A program made the translations under genes and the position numbers. Below the pieces are notes generated by a model that worked only from the letters and a program-made list of their open reading frames with translations, did not search any database and was not told where the DNA came from. A stretch of 64,000 nt of DNA from Heliocidaris erythrogramma (taxonomy: Eukaryota; Echinodermata; Echinoidea; Camarodonta; Echinometridae), in the NCBI GenBank assembly GCA_025617745.1, contig CM046853.1:56753233-56817232 (forward strand), read 5' to 3'. Positions 41,129-53,933 of this stretch are shown piece by piece. Position 1 is the first letter of the stretch, and the number at the start of each line of letters is the position of its first letter.

Positions 41129-42122
41129 TGCGGGTAGTGCTGCTTTTGTGCCATTTCAACACAAATCTCAAAAAAACTTTGTTTTTGAGAATTTTCTGTT
41201 TTAGAAGGAGTTTGTCTTGTAAGTCTCACGAAAACAGAAAATTCTCCGGTGGACATTCTCATCAAAGTAATGCCGTATGATGCCATGAAATGTAAGTAAA
41301 TATGTATTTTGTTTAACATTCCTCTTAATAATTGGGATGTGTTCGTCGTGGCTGCCAGTGAGTTCACTGTACAAAACGTATTATCCCACATCCCACCCAG
41401 CCCCCCTTCTCATGCATGACAAAACAAAATTATTATCTTTGATTGAACTCTAAAACGGTCATTTTGAATAGTCTACTTGTAATATTTTTCGAGAAGATGA
41501 GATATTTTCCGAAGATCTGTATATTATGATAGTGCTCAAGCCTAAAAAGTAAAGTGCATGGCTTCATTACCGACAATCTGCGGTAGATGTGGACCTGTTC
41601 AAGATTGATCATGCCACTGAATGCGCAAGATCCTCACTCTGGGGAGCTAGAGGTGGGCCGCGCCGGGTAAGATCTTGCCCAGCGGTCTGTTAGTTTTGGG
41701 TGCGCCGATCCTGGCCGGAAAACTGCGCTTTGCCTACGGCTACGATAGCCTGGATCTATTCTAGGCCTAACTTAGACTTAGAGTTAGGCCTTCGGCCTCG
41801 CCTTGAACTTTGTTTAAGGAGGGTCTAGAAAGATCAACTTAAAATTTGAATGATAATGTCTTGAATCATGCTGGACCAGATTAAAATGTTCTTTATTATA
41901 TACAGTGTAACCTTATGCTGCTACTGAGAGCTGTCCCAATTTATTTTGTGTAGGGCCTACTGTACTCTGTAGTGACAACCATGACGAGTCACCACTGTCA
42001 CTGAGACGAGAGAGTACATAGGGCCTTCATGTGCGAGTTATATTATTAATTTAAACAGTAGATCTGTGGCATGCTTTTAATTACTACTATGATTCTAACC
42101 TCTTGTTCTCTTTTGATTGCAG

Positions 42123-42275
42123 AGCTATTGCCTTGGACCGAAGTAGAGAAACGCAGGGGGACCAGGACCAGATCATTCAATATCGTGATACTAAAAACTG
42201 ATAGACCCTACCTGGGGCTGGGCTGTAGATTATTGTCATCCACTCACTGCAGGAAACCCAAGTTGAACTGGAAAG
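42123..42275 (+). other. Candidate exon of unknown gene
   Basis: A good acceptor (TTCTCTTTTGATTGCAG|) and donor (AAAG|GTAAAT) flank 153 bases open in one frame, phase 1 to 1 (LLPWTEVEKRRGTRTRSFNI...). No family resemblance. A further acceptor-like site lies at 43,036 and an AATAAA at 45,053, so a non-coding RNA gene is possible. Confidence 0.2.
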
Positions 42276-42621
42276 GTAAATTGTTTTTTGAAAATGTAGA
42301 CCTCTAAGCCCACATAATTGGTGTAAATTTCAATATTCCATTGCTTAGTCTTAGTAGTAGCTCTGTAAGATTAGATCTTATTATTAATAGACTTAGATTT
42401 CTACCGACATAGTCTATGCAGTCAAAATCAAAATTCTAAAGTTCAGTAAATTATTTTGATTTAGCCGTTTTAAAGTTTACTATTAATGCCTTGGTCTAGG
42501 ATCGAATTTGGAATGGAAGATGAAAATATGTACGTCTGATTTAAACTTAGATTTACATTTCTATAATTAAGAAGGAAGAACAAATGCAGTGGTGGGTTTT
42601 TTTGTTGTTGGTTTTTTTTTT

Positions 42622-42945
42622 TTTGGGGGGGGGGGGGGAGGGGGAACAATCCCGACCCGTGCCCCCCCCTTTCAAACAGCAGTATACATTGTGCCCCCCT
42701 TTTAGAACGGAAAACCTTTTTTGTTTTTGGTTTTGTTCTTGTTTAGTTTTCGTGTCAGATATTTATGGAGGGAAACAGGACCCCATAACCCCCCTCCCCC
42801 TCCCCCCACTGAGCGATATTTAGAGGGCTGGCAAGACCAAACAATGTACGGATCTCCCTCCTAGCAGTTTCCCAAAGTTGACAATCCAGCATTTGTATGC
42901 CCTCCCCCCTTATACAAAATCCTGGATCCGCCCCTTGATAGATGT
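42622..42945 (+). repeat. GGCGGATCCAGG-family repeat
   Basis: A G run, then GTATACATTGTGCCCCCCTT, CACTGAGCGATATTTAGAGG and GGATCCGCCCCTTGA at the right end. Same order as 39,752-40,085. Confidence 0.68.
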
Positions 42946-43945
42946 ACCCATATTTGTTTCCTTCTTTAAAATCCAGTCCACAGTCTACAAGAAGTTTAAT
43001 TTTTGTTTGTCCTTTCTTTTTGTTTTTATAATGCAGGTTGTCCAAGGAAGCTCATCAGTTACATTGCTTGTTACGTGTCAAGTAACGGAGTCATTAAGGA
43101 TCAAAGTATTTTTATATTTATTATCATTTAAACATAAAGTTTAATTAATTAATTTCTCTCGAGATTTATTGCTAATTTACATAATGGCAATTACATTTAT
43201 TCTAAATGTCAGGAATGCTATTTCTGAGCTGGAAATTGAATGTCAAAGTTTGGGTCAAAAGAAAGAGCTAACATATTATTCAAAGGGGAAACAAACAGAT
43301 TTGTAACTTTCATGTATTTATTTATTGATTTTTTCCATTTTTTTTGTTGGGGGGGGGGGGGTGGTTCAGGGTTGAATGGCCCTTATTGCAATCACTTGAC
43401 ATTTCACTTCAAGATCATTTATAGATACACCCCCTAATTCGTAATTTTGAAATAAAAGCAAAGACTAAATTTTACATCGGATTTACCTTTTGTAGGTGCA
43501 CATGTCCATGTACACGTAATTAAAAATATATTGCAATTGGTACGATTGGCCCATTTGAGACATGATTATGAGAAAGTGATTAATCTTGAGCCTAATTCTA
43601 AATTCTTTTCACACTTCAAAAAAATATTTGATAAAAACCTTTTAAGTACAGTCAGTTATCATGTCACCTCAGAATAATGCAGTAATTTAAATTCAAACTA
43701 TAACCAATAAATTTTCAAAATTAAATAATTTTCCTTTAAATTCCAATGTAATTTAGAAATAGAGTTAGAAAAATGTGGCATGACTACATTATGAAATATG
43801 ATTTTAGTTCATCATCTTTAATGCAACGTGTGTTTATAATTGTATGCATAAGTAGTGCATTAAGATGTAATCATATTTATTTGATCTTCAACCTTAAGTG
43901 ATAAATCCTATGATAATTTTTCTTGAAATGCAAATGGTTCTATAA

Positions 43946-44580
43946 TCTGTAATTTCTTCCTTTTTAGCTCACCTGAGCCTAAGGCTCGAGTGAGCTATTG
44001 CGATGGAAATTTGTCCGTTGTCCGTCGTCCGTTAACTTTTTACATTTTCATCTTCTCCAAAACCCATGATTGGAATTCAACCAAACTTGGTAGGAATCAT
44101 CCTTAGGGGTAGGGGACCCAAAGTTGCTAAAATGGTACATGTGGCCCCCAGGGGGGCCCAGGGGGCCCAGGGGGAAGGCCCCCAATTGTAAAAGCTATGT
44201 AAACATCTTCTTCTCCAGAACCAGGCATAGCTCAGACGTGGTATTGTGTATGGAGATACCTCTATAGATGAAGAATGAATGTTGTTCATGAAATTTCTCT
44301 GAGTGGCCCTATAGGGGCCCTGTGTGGGTAACATACTGGAGGGGGGGGGGGGCGCTGCCAGGTAAAATGTACATTCTGATCTTCTCCAAAACACATGATC
44401 GGAATTTAACCAAACTTGGTAGGAATCATCCTTAGGGGTAGGGACCCAAAGTTGCTAAAATGGTACATGTGGCCCCCAGGAGGGCCAGGGCGAGGGCCCC
44501 CAATTGTAAAAGCTATGTAAATTTCAAACATCTCGTTCTCCAGAACCAGGCGGGGGGGGGGGGGGGGGGAGGAAATATGT
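43946..44580 (+). repeat. 'AGCTCACCTGAGCC' dispersed repeat
   Basis: Begins TTTTAGCTCACCTGAGCCTA then GGCTCGAGTGAGCTATTGCG, GTCCGTTGTCCGTCGTCCGT and a block CCAAACTTGGTAGGAATCAT that occurs twice (about 44,080 and 44,405) as an internal tandem duplication of about 320 bases. Very common type in marine invertebrates. Confidence 0.8.
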
Positions 44581-45269
44581 TAATTTCTAACATCATCTCA
44601 TGTACATCCTCCTAGTTGTTTCAATTTCTAACATCTCCTGGTGGTGCTAGAGAGAACATGCACCAGATGTGAATTGATCCACCTCAGGCATGTTTCTAGG
44701 CAAACGAATCAGGCGCTTGGGAGTTTCAGCCCACCCCAAAATTTTCAAAACTACCAATATTTGGACAAACATCGCCTCATCATTTTGGGCAGTAAGGTGG
44801 TCTCTTTGGACTTTTATGTCTTGTATATTCTGATGATAGATTGAAGGGATGTACATGGATATACATTATAATCCACCTATATATCGGATGTCACTAGATT
44901 TAAACTTGTTTGCTTACAAACTGAAATAAAATAGCAGTTGGTATGCCGCCCCCTCACCTGCCCCGTGATTTGTTGTCCATGAACAACATGTTACAATCTG
45001 TATATTGCATTTCAAGAGAGCATTAACTTTTATGTTGATAAGTGAGTTAGTTTAATAAACATCATTTCACACTGAGAAACTTCTATTTGTTTTTTTTCCC
45101 CATAATTTTGTGAAAGATGTGGTGGTGATGCTGATGATGATGCAGGCACAATATGGCATGTGTTCTGAAGTGTGAAGGTAGATTGGTGTAAATACAGCCT
45201 TATATGCAACCTTGAATAACTGGATGATAGACTGAATTGTGTGGGTTTTCTGTTGATGGACTCATTTTA

Positions 45270-45470
45270 CAAGAAGATGAAGAAAAAAGATGATGAAGAA
45301 GAAAAAAGAAGAGGAAGAAGAAGAAGACAAAAATCAAATCAGATTTTTTAGGTTTGTTGCTGTTTGTTGGGTTTTGTTTTGTGCCTTTTTTGTTGTTTTT
45401 GTTTGTTGTGTTTTTGTTTTGTTTTGGGTTTTTGTGTGTGTGTGTGGGGGGGGGGGGGGGGGGGGGTACA
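45270..45470. repeat. GAA- and TTTTG-rich simple sequence
   Basis: (GAA)n at 45,275-45,330, then a T/G-rich stretch ending in a GT/G run at 45,430-45,466. Confidence 0.8.
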
Positions 45471-45617
45471 CGCACCAGAAGCCAGTGCATGGTGATACAT
45501 ATATGAGGTCATGGGGAGCAAATTTTCCCTTTGTACTTTTACTTGACATATGATATGCCAGATCTGCAAGGCACAAGAAAAGCGTTCAATGAAGGGAAAT
45601 TCAATATCGAAGGAGGG

Positions 45618-45652
45618 CTTCTTCTTCCTCCTCCTCTTCTTCTTCTTCTTTT

Positions 45653-45687
<35 letters not shown>

Positions 45688-45935
45688 TTCCTCTTGTTCT
45701 TCCTCCTCTTCCTCTTCTTCCTCCTCTTCCTCTTCATTTTTTTCTTCATCTTTTTTTTCTTCTTCTTGCACTTCCTTTTCATCTTCATCTTCTTTTTCGT
45801 CTTCTTTTCTTCATCTTCCTTTTCTTCTTCCTCTTCTTCCTTTTCCTCGTCCTCTTCTTTTTTCTTCTTCGTCTTCTATTTCATCTTCTTCGTCTTCTTT
45901 TTTTCTTCTTCTTTATCTTTGTCTTCTAGTTCTTC
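45618..45935. repeat. (CTT)n microsatellite
   Basis: About 318 bases of CTT/CCT triplets with interruptions (TTCATC, TTCGTC). Long Phe/Leu or Lys/Arg reading frames over it are artefacts. Confidence 0.95.
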
Positions 45936-46689
45936 ATTATCTTCTGCACATTTTTGCTGCAAAAGTACAGTATACGGCAAGTAAAGTTTAATTTTATGTT
46001 AATTAGTTATAAAAGCTCATGAATATTCAAATTTATAATTTCAATAACTTTACGCGCTGCGCGCCGGCTAAAATCTGGTTTTCGCTGGTACACTGAAAAA
46101 AAGTTGGCTTCATAGGCTAATACATGAAAAGTGGGAGCAGTGTGCACTTTTGACCCGCCGGAAATGCCCCCATGGAAAGCCGGATGCAGAAGCGGAGTTG
46201 AGACCCCCTGATTTGAAGGTTTAATTCTGCTTTAGTCAGCTGTGCGCACATACAAACGCGACTCGAGTACGCGCTCGATCAGCTGGGTGGTCTTGGCATG
46301 GGTCCAGGTCATTGCTCTGTATAAATCGGTGTTTTGTTCGCGGCTGTTCTATTATAGCAATGGGGGGCAACGGAGAAGGGAGGGACAGAAGAGCTGCTAT
46401 TTACGAATCTCACTCCGAGTACACAACAGTGCGTACGCGGGAAGGAAGAATTTTACACTTTCTCATTCGACATGATTCATCCATTTCATCCACGGTATGC
46501 AACATATCACTCCACAGCTGTAACGACTGCTCAATTCGCATTCACGGTCGTTCAACACACACATTAGATTGATGCGCCCCGTTTTACAATGGCACGGTCC
46601 AAATCGAGCCTATATACATACGCAGCATTACATACTGTACGTGCTTTATATACATGACATCTTTTTTGCTATGTTTCTTTTTAATTATG

Positions 46690-46960
46690 CAAAATAGACG
46701 GCGGTTTTTTTCGACCAATCAGGACGAACCTGATATCACAAGAAAGAGTAATATCTTGGCTATTTGCTAGTCTTTGCCCCCATACATTTTGACACGTAAG
46801 TCAGAAGCTATAGGAGGAATACGAGAGCAATGAGTGCAAAAAAGTGCTTCTCCTCACACAAAAAGCATGAAACCATGCATTTTCAGTCGAAAATAGACGG
46901 CGGTTTTTTTCATTCAATTAAAAAATAACTGATATCATGAGATGTAGAATTAATCAAAGT
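46690..46960. repeat. Repeated AAATAGACGGCGGTTTTTTT blocks
   Basis: AAATAGACGGCGGTTTTTTT occurs at about 46,693 and 46,891, each followed by AAT(C/T)A and then a form of CTGATATCA. Two direct, diverged copies about 198 bases apart. Confidence 0.6.
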
Positions 46961-48335
46961 TTTATAAACCGTTTGCCCCCATGAAAAATCTTGCGCGGTT
47001 CTCGAGATATGATTTAAAATGTGCCGAAAAGGACGTGTTTTCGCCAAATTTCTGTCGAAAGATCGGGGATCACGACCGGTTCGCGTTAAGTGAACATGAC
47101 AAATTCATATGGAATAGGCCTATGCTACAATGGCGCATGAACAGGGATGAAAGGTAATTGTGAGCGTCACTCGATTCCCATCCAATATATATTTTGTGTG
47201 AAAATAAAATGCCCTATATATAACTGAAACAAAGTTCCACTATTGCCCTTACTGGATGCATGTCATCCAGCTCATGAACATCGACTTTTTCAGGCTAGAA
47301 TTGCCTACATTTTCCCACTCCAAAATTCACAGACATGACAAGACCTCTTGCAGTAATGGGTGTAACTGAAAGCACCCCCTGCAAAAGAACCCCTGCTCCT
47401 AGGTCCATGATGTCATCATAAAAAGAGCCAAACAGTATCCAGATTTTGACTCAAACTATTTACTGACACCTGTCTGTGTAACATTCAAAGGCTCACTTTA
47501 CCGTTTGCAGACATGAACCGAAACTGAAACTGAATATTGACTTTATCTGAATTCGAAGATGGTAAATTTTCATTGTGATTAGTATAAATCATGAAGACAG
47601 CTTATAGTGAATTTTAAATGCAAAAAATAGTATTCGTTCATATAATTATTGCATTAATTAATCTTTTTGCTTGGAGCGCAGCTAGCAATCTCAAATAAAG
47701 GGGAATTTAATGACGTCATTGGGAGCGTCGCTCATAAGATCTCGTGACCATTACTTCGCCATGTTCCAATATATAATGGTTGCCTGATACACACGTCATT
47801 CTCCGAGAATAAAACATCTCGTCATTTTCAACCAACGTGATTCCTTCTAGCTTATAATTCATCAACAGCGGGTAAGTTGGATGGACAACCCATCAACAAT
47901 ATCAGTAGAGTATCTGATGATTAGTTTGTTCATTGACAATCAGTGAAAAATGAAATAAGCTTCGCCAGTTTCATAATGGTGGTCTGTGACGAACTACGGA
48001 ACGGGAAGTCGAATAGCGAACAAATGCAGGGACATGGCAACTTTGTGTACGTATTCCATTGACAATAATATATGTATGTGAGAGCTGTGTGGCTGTGTCT
48101 TGCAATGAGCTGGGCAAGGTGGTATGACTATGACTATGATGAGTATGAGTTAGTCAGTCCCGACTCCTGCCCTGGTATGGTTCTAGCCTACTTCTAATTC
48201 TAGCTACACTTCCCTGGAAACCAACCATGATAATGTGTGTGATCAATTTATGAACATAAATACCAGGGTACGGTACACATTATGATGATAAGTCCAACTA
48301 ACATGACTAAATCTAGCTGATAATATATATTTTTT
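46961..48335. other. Intergenic, nothing recognised
   Basis: No exon, RNA gene or known repeat found on either strand. Confidence 0.4.
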
Positions 48336-48365
48336 AGGTGGTCTGTCGTAGTCGACAGACCACCT
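48336..48365. repeat. Near-perfect 30-bp palindrome
   Basis: AGGTGGTCTGTCG is followed by TAGT and CGACAGACCACCT, with arms of 13 bases. Likely the tip of a repeat; it begins a run of lower-complexity DNA. Confidence 0.85.
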
Positions 48366-50430
48366 CTTAATTTTGTCAGAATTTTCTTTATTATTTATTT
48401 ATTTTTATTTTTCCACCACTTTCTTGTTACCATGATTCCTCAATATCGGCTGAGTCCACTCACGGGTACATTCCTGTAAAATAGTTGGTATTTTCTGTCG
48501 CATGTACTAAAGGTATGGGGGGGGAAAATAAGATAAATATTTTAAATACCTTGCTTTCAAATTCCGCCCTTAAAAATCTCACTCCTACCTCAAATGGCCG
48601 TTAGGAAGAACTTTTGATATTTTCAGCAAAATCCAAAGTCAAAATCTTGTCCAAAACCGGAGAAATCCCCGCCGATTTGTTTCGCGATCGCGTGTTGTTT
48701 ACATACTGCCGATGTCTTAGACTAAAATCGGCCAATAAAATTTTTGTCCACGAAGAAACTCGGGATCGCAAGCGCACACCGATCTTTACGATCGCGCACA
48801 CAGAAAATCGGGACTTTCCGTGTATGCCACATAGGGACCAAATTTTTAAGGACAAAACTCTTTTGGGGAGATGTCAGCGCCCGCGGCGACCAGGAAATGT
48901 ACACAATGACTCCGATAGCTCGTTTCGCGAGAATCAACAGTAAATTACGGATTTGATTTTTGGAAATATCTTTTCCAACATCGGTGAGTTGAATTTATTG
49001 TATTTCTTGGATATTTAGTGGTCGGTTTTTGTAAATTAAATGCCGATTTTGAGTGAATGTTTGTGACTTTTGTGCAGTGGTGTTTTAAAAAGTTGAGGTG
49101 TATGACTGCCTACATTATACACACGAAGTATAGGAATGTAGCTATGAGTGGCTGAGTCAATTTTTATCAAAATCTGTATAGTCATGAGGACCTATCAGAT
49201 CAAGCTCGGGTATATATTTCAAGGTCATCAGGTCATCAGGTCATCGTGACGTCATCCAGGCGCCATTTTGTGAAATCACATCAATCATATTTTTTTTTTT
49301 AGCTGCACATAGTTTGATTGTAGAGCAATTTTTACTTGCACTGTACGCTCGGCACTCGACAAGCACAAGGTATGATAATACACCAGCGGCGGTCTGTACC
49401 AGACTGGAAGAAGAAGAAGAAGATATCTTCATAACGAGTCATCAAAAATTAGCCATATTTGACATACATCAACTTCAGGTCAAGGGTCAACATAAAATGT
49501 CATCAAAATCCGCGTGCGCATCATGACGCGCACATACGCGCGCGTCAAAATTTTAAAATGCTCAAAATCACTTTTTAATCAAATTAGAGTATGGTTCAGG
49601 ACATTTTAAGCATTTCAAAATTTTCCGTCCGCGCATTATACGCGCACACAGCGCGTACAGAACGTAAAAACGCCGTTTTTTCGCATGTTTCATCTTCTTG
49701 ATACTATTCTTGACAATTACCAACTATTTACAGTCATTCTCGACCTTCCATAATGTCGTTCGCGCGCGTCAAACTTTCAAATTCGTGCGCACGTCAATGG
49801 GCATTCTAATGTAAAAAGTGGTAAAAACATGCCCATCTAGAATTCGCCATAGCTCGTCAGAATGTGCGGAAATCCCCCAATTTCTTTACATATTCTGAAA
49901 GCCTGTGAGTTGTAGATTTGAATTCATGTAGAATTTTTGCCGATCGCATGTTCCACGTCATATATTTGCATATGAACTCAAAAAAAATGATTTTTGAAAA
50001 ATGACGTCATCATTTTTATATTCTTTTGATAATATTTCAGTAATAGGTAGTCGATTTTCTTCCAAATTTTGATATGTTATAGCTGAGACAATTTTCTACA
50101 ACATCAGTCCCACCATTTTTCATTTTGATGGCGTCATCACAGTGAAATTTTCAATCAAAGATGCCATGTCAGAATTTTCCCTATTTGCGTGTTATGTCTA
50201 TGGAAGACGACTTTTTTTCGAATCATGAATCTACATGACATTGTTCTCTGAGCAGTATCTCAGTTATTTTTGGTCTATTTCCTTCCAGATTTTAATATGT
50301 TGTAGCTGAGACTATAAGCTTTTATAAGTGTGGTCTCCAATTTTTGATCAGATGTCGGGATCATGCCCAATTTTTTACTACAAAATGGGATTTGAGAATC
50401 CTGTTTTTCGCTTACGTGTTATCTCTATGG
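48366..50430. other. Intergenic DNA rich in short CGCG motifs
   Basis: A GC-richer segment at 48,600-48,940 has overlapping ORFs on both strands without a known family. 49,500-49,800 repeats ACGCGC/GCGCGC/CGCGCAC motifs. Nothing confidently annotated. Confidence 0.35.
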
Positions 50431-50438
50431 GAAATATT

Positions 50439-50505
50439 TTGGTATATTGGTCAAAGCACTTGCCTCCCATTCCGGTGACCCAGGTTCGATCCCCGGTGGG
50501 TCCAT
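50439..50505 (+). ncRNA. tRNA-Gly-like pseudo-tRNA or SINE head
   Basis: Contains TTGGTCAAAGCACTTGCCTC (A-box region with an anticodon CCC in GCCTCCCA) and GGTTCGATCCCCGG (B box and T stem). The 5' acceptor half does not pair with the 3' GTCCAT, so the tRNA is not functional. Confidence 0.5.
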
Positions 50506-51018
50506 AAAATTTTTTTTTTTTTTGCTTCATTTTGCCTTTCATTTTACCATCCTCTTCCACTATTATAACATAAACAATCACAAACCATGTAATAAAATGC
50601 CTTATTTAGCATGTTATGTCTATTAGAAAGTAGTGTGCAGTAGTTTGTGTACAACCCTATTAAAGGAAATTTTGATTCCCTGACGTGTATTAGAGCTATG
50701 GGGTTTATCTCCCAAGTATCCTGCAATATCAAATAGTCCTGTTTGATATCACAATTTCTCAAAATTGGCTTAGTCAATAAATTATCATATCATCTTTATC
50801 ATCATAATCATCACCATTATCATCATCACCATAATCATTTTACAATGACCGTTTCACACATTTTGCTACATTCCTGTCCTGAAGAAGCATCTCCATTCGA
50901 GGCATTCTTGACTTCCTATCTGCAGTTTAGTATTTCCCCATTATTATGATCATCCTGATTACAATCATGATCATACAAATTGAAAGACAGACCTAATTCG
51001 TCCTCATGACGAATTAAA

Positions 51019-51458
51019 TTTCTAGTTTCTTCTTAATATTACTATTAAGTATTACTTAACTTAGGCTTTTCGTGCAGTAGAATCGAGAGCTAAATCCCTT
51101 AGTTTAAACTAAGGCAGTGGCTATTCTTAAAGGCCAAGTCCACCCTAACAAAAAGTTGATTTGAATAAATAGAGAAAAATCCAACAAGCATAACACTGAA
51201 AATTTCATCAAAATAGGATGTAAAATAAAGTTATTGTATTTTAAAGTTTTGCTTAATGTCGCAAAACAGTTATATGCACATCTTGGTCAGTATGCAAATG
51301 AGGGAACCAGTGACGTCACCCACTCACTATTTCTTTTGTATATTATTACATGAAATACGAAATAATTTTATTTTTCTAGTTTCTTCTTAATATTACTATT
51401 AAGTATTACTTAACTTGGGCTTTTCGTGCAGTTTAAACTAAGGCAGTGGCTATTCTTA
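51019..51458. repeat. Tandem duplication including a truncated MITE
   Basis: TTTCTAGTTTCTTCTTAATA to CACTTTTGTA-like sequence occurs at 51,019-51,370 and again from 51,371, with few differences. Each copy includes AGGCAGTGGCTATTCTTAAA and the MITE's left arm. Only the second copy continues into a full MITE. Confidence 0.85.
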
Positions 51459-52063
51459 AAGGCCAAGTCCACCCTAACAAAAAGTTGATTTGAATAAATA
51501 GAGAAAAATCCAACAAGCATAACACTGAAAATTTCATCAAAATAGGATGTAAAATAAAGTTATTGTATTTTAAAGTTTTGCTTAATGTCGCAAAACAGTT
51601 ATATATGCACATCTTGGTCAGTATGCAAATGAGGGAACCAGTGACGTCACCCACTCACTATTTCTTTTGTATTTTATTACATGAAATACGAAATATTTTT
51701 ATTTTTCCTTGTTATAATGTGAAACAAGGTTTGATTCCTCGCTGAACATGTGTAATTGCCATTGTTGCAACCATACACAATTCAATGGGAGCTTCCAAAT
51801 TGTGAAATCTGCAGAAATTAAAATATTCTATATTTCACATAATAAAATACAAAAGAAATAGTGAGTGGGTGACGTCACTGGTTCCCTCATTTGCATACTG
51901 AGCAGGATGTGCATATAACTGTTTTGCGAAATTAAGCGAAACTTTTAAATACCATAACTTTCTTATTTTACATCCTATTTTGATGAAATTTTCAGTTTTA
52001 TGCTTGTTGGATTTTTCTCTATTTATTCAAATCAACTTTTTGTTGGGGTGGACTTGGCCTTTA
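51457..52063. mobile_element. MITE with ~200-bp terminal inverted repeats
   Basis: TTAAAGGCCAAGTCCACCCT at the left mirrors GGTGGACTTGGCCTTTAA at the right. Arms also share GTTGATTTGAATAAATAGAG, TATGCAAATGAGGGAACCAG and GTGACGTCACCCACTCACTA. About 607 bases, no ORF. I recognise it as a frequent sea-urchin-type repeat. Confidence 0.9.
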
Positions 52064-52070
52064 AACTAAA

Positions 52071-53366
52071 GGCTTTTGCCAAACAGTCGGGTAACGTTGC
52101 GTCGCGTTGGTAGAAATTTTTTTCAGGAATTTTATGTATGGTATCTTTTTTTTAGCAGCAAAAAAAAAAAAAAAAAAAAAAAAGAGGGAAAAAAAAAGGT
52201 GGCCTGATGGCAGCATGAATTAATTATTTGACTTCTTATGCCATGAATAAATCGATTGTTGGATTAATCAATTAATTATTCAATTAATCACTGTTTTATT
52301 GAACTTTGGATTGAAAACACAGAGATGTTTAATAATTTTAATAATTTTAGCTGTGTTTACGTTTTCCGGATTCGTGGAATGGCCTGAGCTGCGCATGGCC
52401 TAGCCTAGTTTGCAGGCACAAACCCTAGTCAGTCGTAAAAAAGTGCCTGCACTGTAAGACTACTATAGGCCATGTACTATAGCTGCTCTTTCCGACCAGA
52501 AGGTAGCTGAATTAGGCTTCTGTCAAGACACAATGATTTTCTGATAAAGTGTCAAATTAGGGTCTGTGCTTGCAGACTAGGCCTAGCCTGCCTATACACG
52601 TACGGTACGTGTAGGCTAGTCATGCTCTGGTCTACGCTGCATATCTTTTCATGCGTAAAGTGCTTTGCACTGTGTCACGATCATCGTCATCATCATCATC
52701 ATCAGACATCATCCGTGAAAGTACAGGCCACCGGGATGGTGTATCATCGTACGATGGCTTCAAGTTCAAGCTCAGCCTTAGGGTCAGGGGAAGATGGTGA
52801 CAGGTCAGCATTATATTAGTCTGTTAGTAGCTTCAATTAATTTAATCTAGTTTTGTTACCTTTACTTACGTCTACTGACTACCATCGATCGACATCTTCA
52901 AGACTAGAGTCAAAGATGTCGGCATACATTAACCCAAAATATGAGAACAATTTGTATATAGTGTAGATGCGTTCGTTTTGGGAATTATTATTTTTTTAAA
53001 ATAAGTTTACGAGCAACATGTTTGATCGGCTGCTAGACAACCAACTGCTGTGCGACGATACTCCTTGGAGGTTTATGCACGCTACTGGAAGAAGAAGAAG
53101 AAGAAGAATCTAGATCTAACACAGACGGGGTACAGAGGGAAGCTGCACCGCCGCGCAGCCACCGCCACTGTGACGGACTGTACGTCTTCTTTGCATTATC
53201 CTTCTATTGTTTTCTTTATTCCCTTGTTTGTCGTTTTTAGCCTGAAAACGGGAAAAATCATACTGAGATGGACTCTTTTTCAATTTGTCCCCTTGAAGAC
53301 ACCTTCCTGAAAAATGTTCGAAAATTTCTACCAACGCGACGTTACCCGACTGTTTAGTAAAAGCCA
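52071..53366. mobile_element. 1.3-kb element with 35-40 bp inverted ends
   Basis: AAACAGTCGGGTAACGTTGC...GTTGGTAGAAATTTT (52,081-52,120) mirrors the right end (53,325-53,356), which lacks four bases. The interior has a splice-like ATGGCTTCAAGTTCAAG open frame (52,756-52,803) and a block at 52,380-52,600 that recurs at 61,440-61,640. No transposase. Confidence 0.75.
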
Positions 53367-53933
53367 CACGAAAGGCTTAATTTTTCTTGTTTTTTTTTTT
53401 TTTTTTTTTTGTTTCCTTGCTGAGTGTTGAACATGCTGTCATGGTTTTTAAAAATATTATTACAATTGCTATTGTGTTTATGAAAAGGTAGACCTCTATC
53501 ACTCAGTACAATACTTAATAGTATTTAGATCTGTTTTTTTTTCTTGAATTTACTGGCCAATTTCCAATATTTTTAAAATTTTTATTATTTTTATGTCTAT
53601 TTGTGAATTGTGAATAATGTTTTCCTCGGAGTCGGAAAGTAGATGTTGAATTTAACATATAGGATATTAAATAGTAATAGGCCAGTTTCGTAATGTATGC
53701 ACAGACCTTTAAACCTGATTATGTAATCGGAGGGTTGGACAAACAACTGGTGACGCGGCAGTGCGAAGCTACTATTGTACATTGTGTCGTGTGTTTTACT
53801 GTGCAACTGCTGCCCTTTGTTCGCTATTGAACTGTTTGTTGCATTATTGTTTGAACAGATTATTGGCGGATGAGATTATTTAATAGAGACTATTTAATAT
53901 TTTGAGGATACGGTTCAAACAAAGGTCAGAAAA

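Noticed and set aside
43966-44580. Minus-strand ORF 44,077-44,394
   Set aside because: Entirely inside the dispersed AGCTCACCTGAGCC repeat.
45290-45984. Long Phe/Leu and Lys-rich ORFs
   Set aside because: They come from the (CTT)n and GAA microsatellites.
46312-46574. ORF starting MGGNGEGRDRRAA
   Set aside because: It has a reasonable start but no family resemblance, no convincing donor and no partner exon.
48600-48956. Overlapping ORFs on both strands near 48.6-48.9 kb
   Set aside because: GC-rich local composition makes open frames on both strands; no conserved motif in any.
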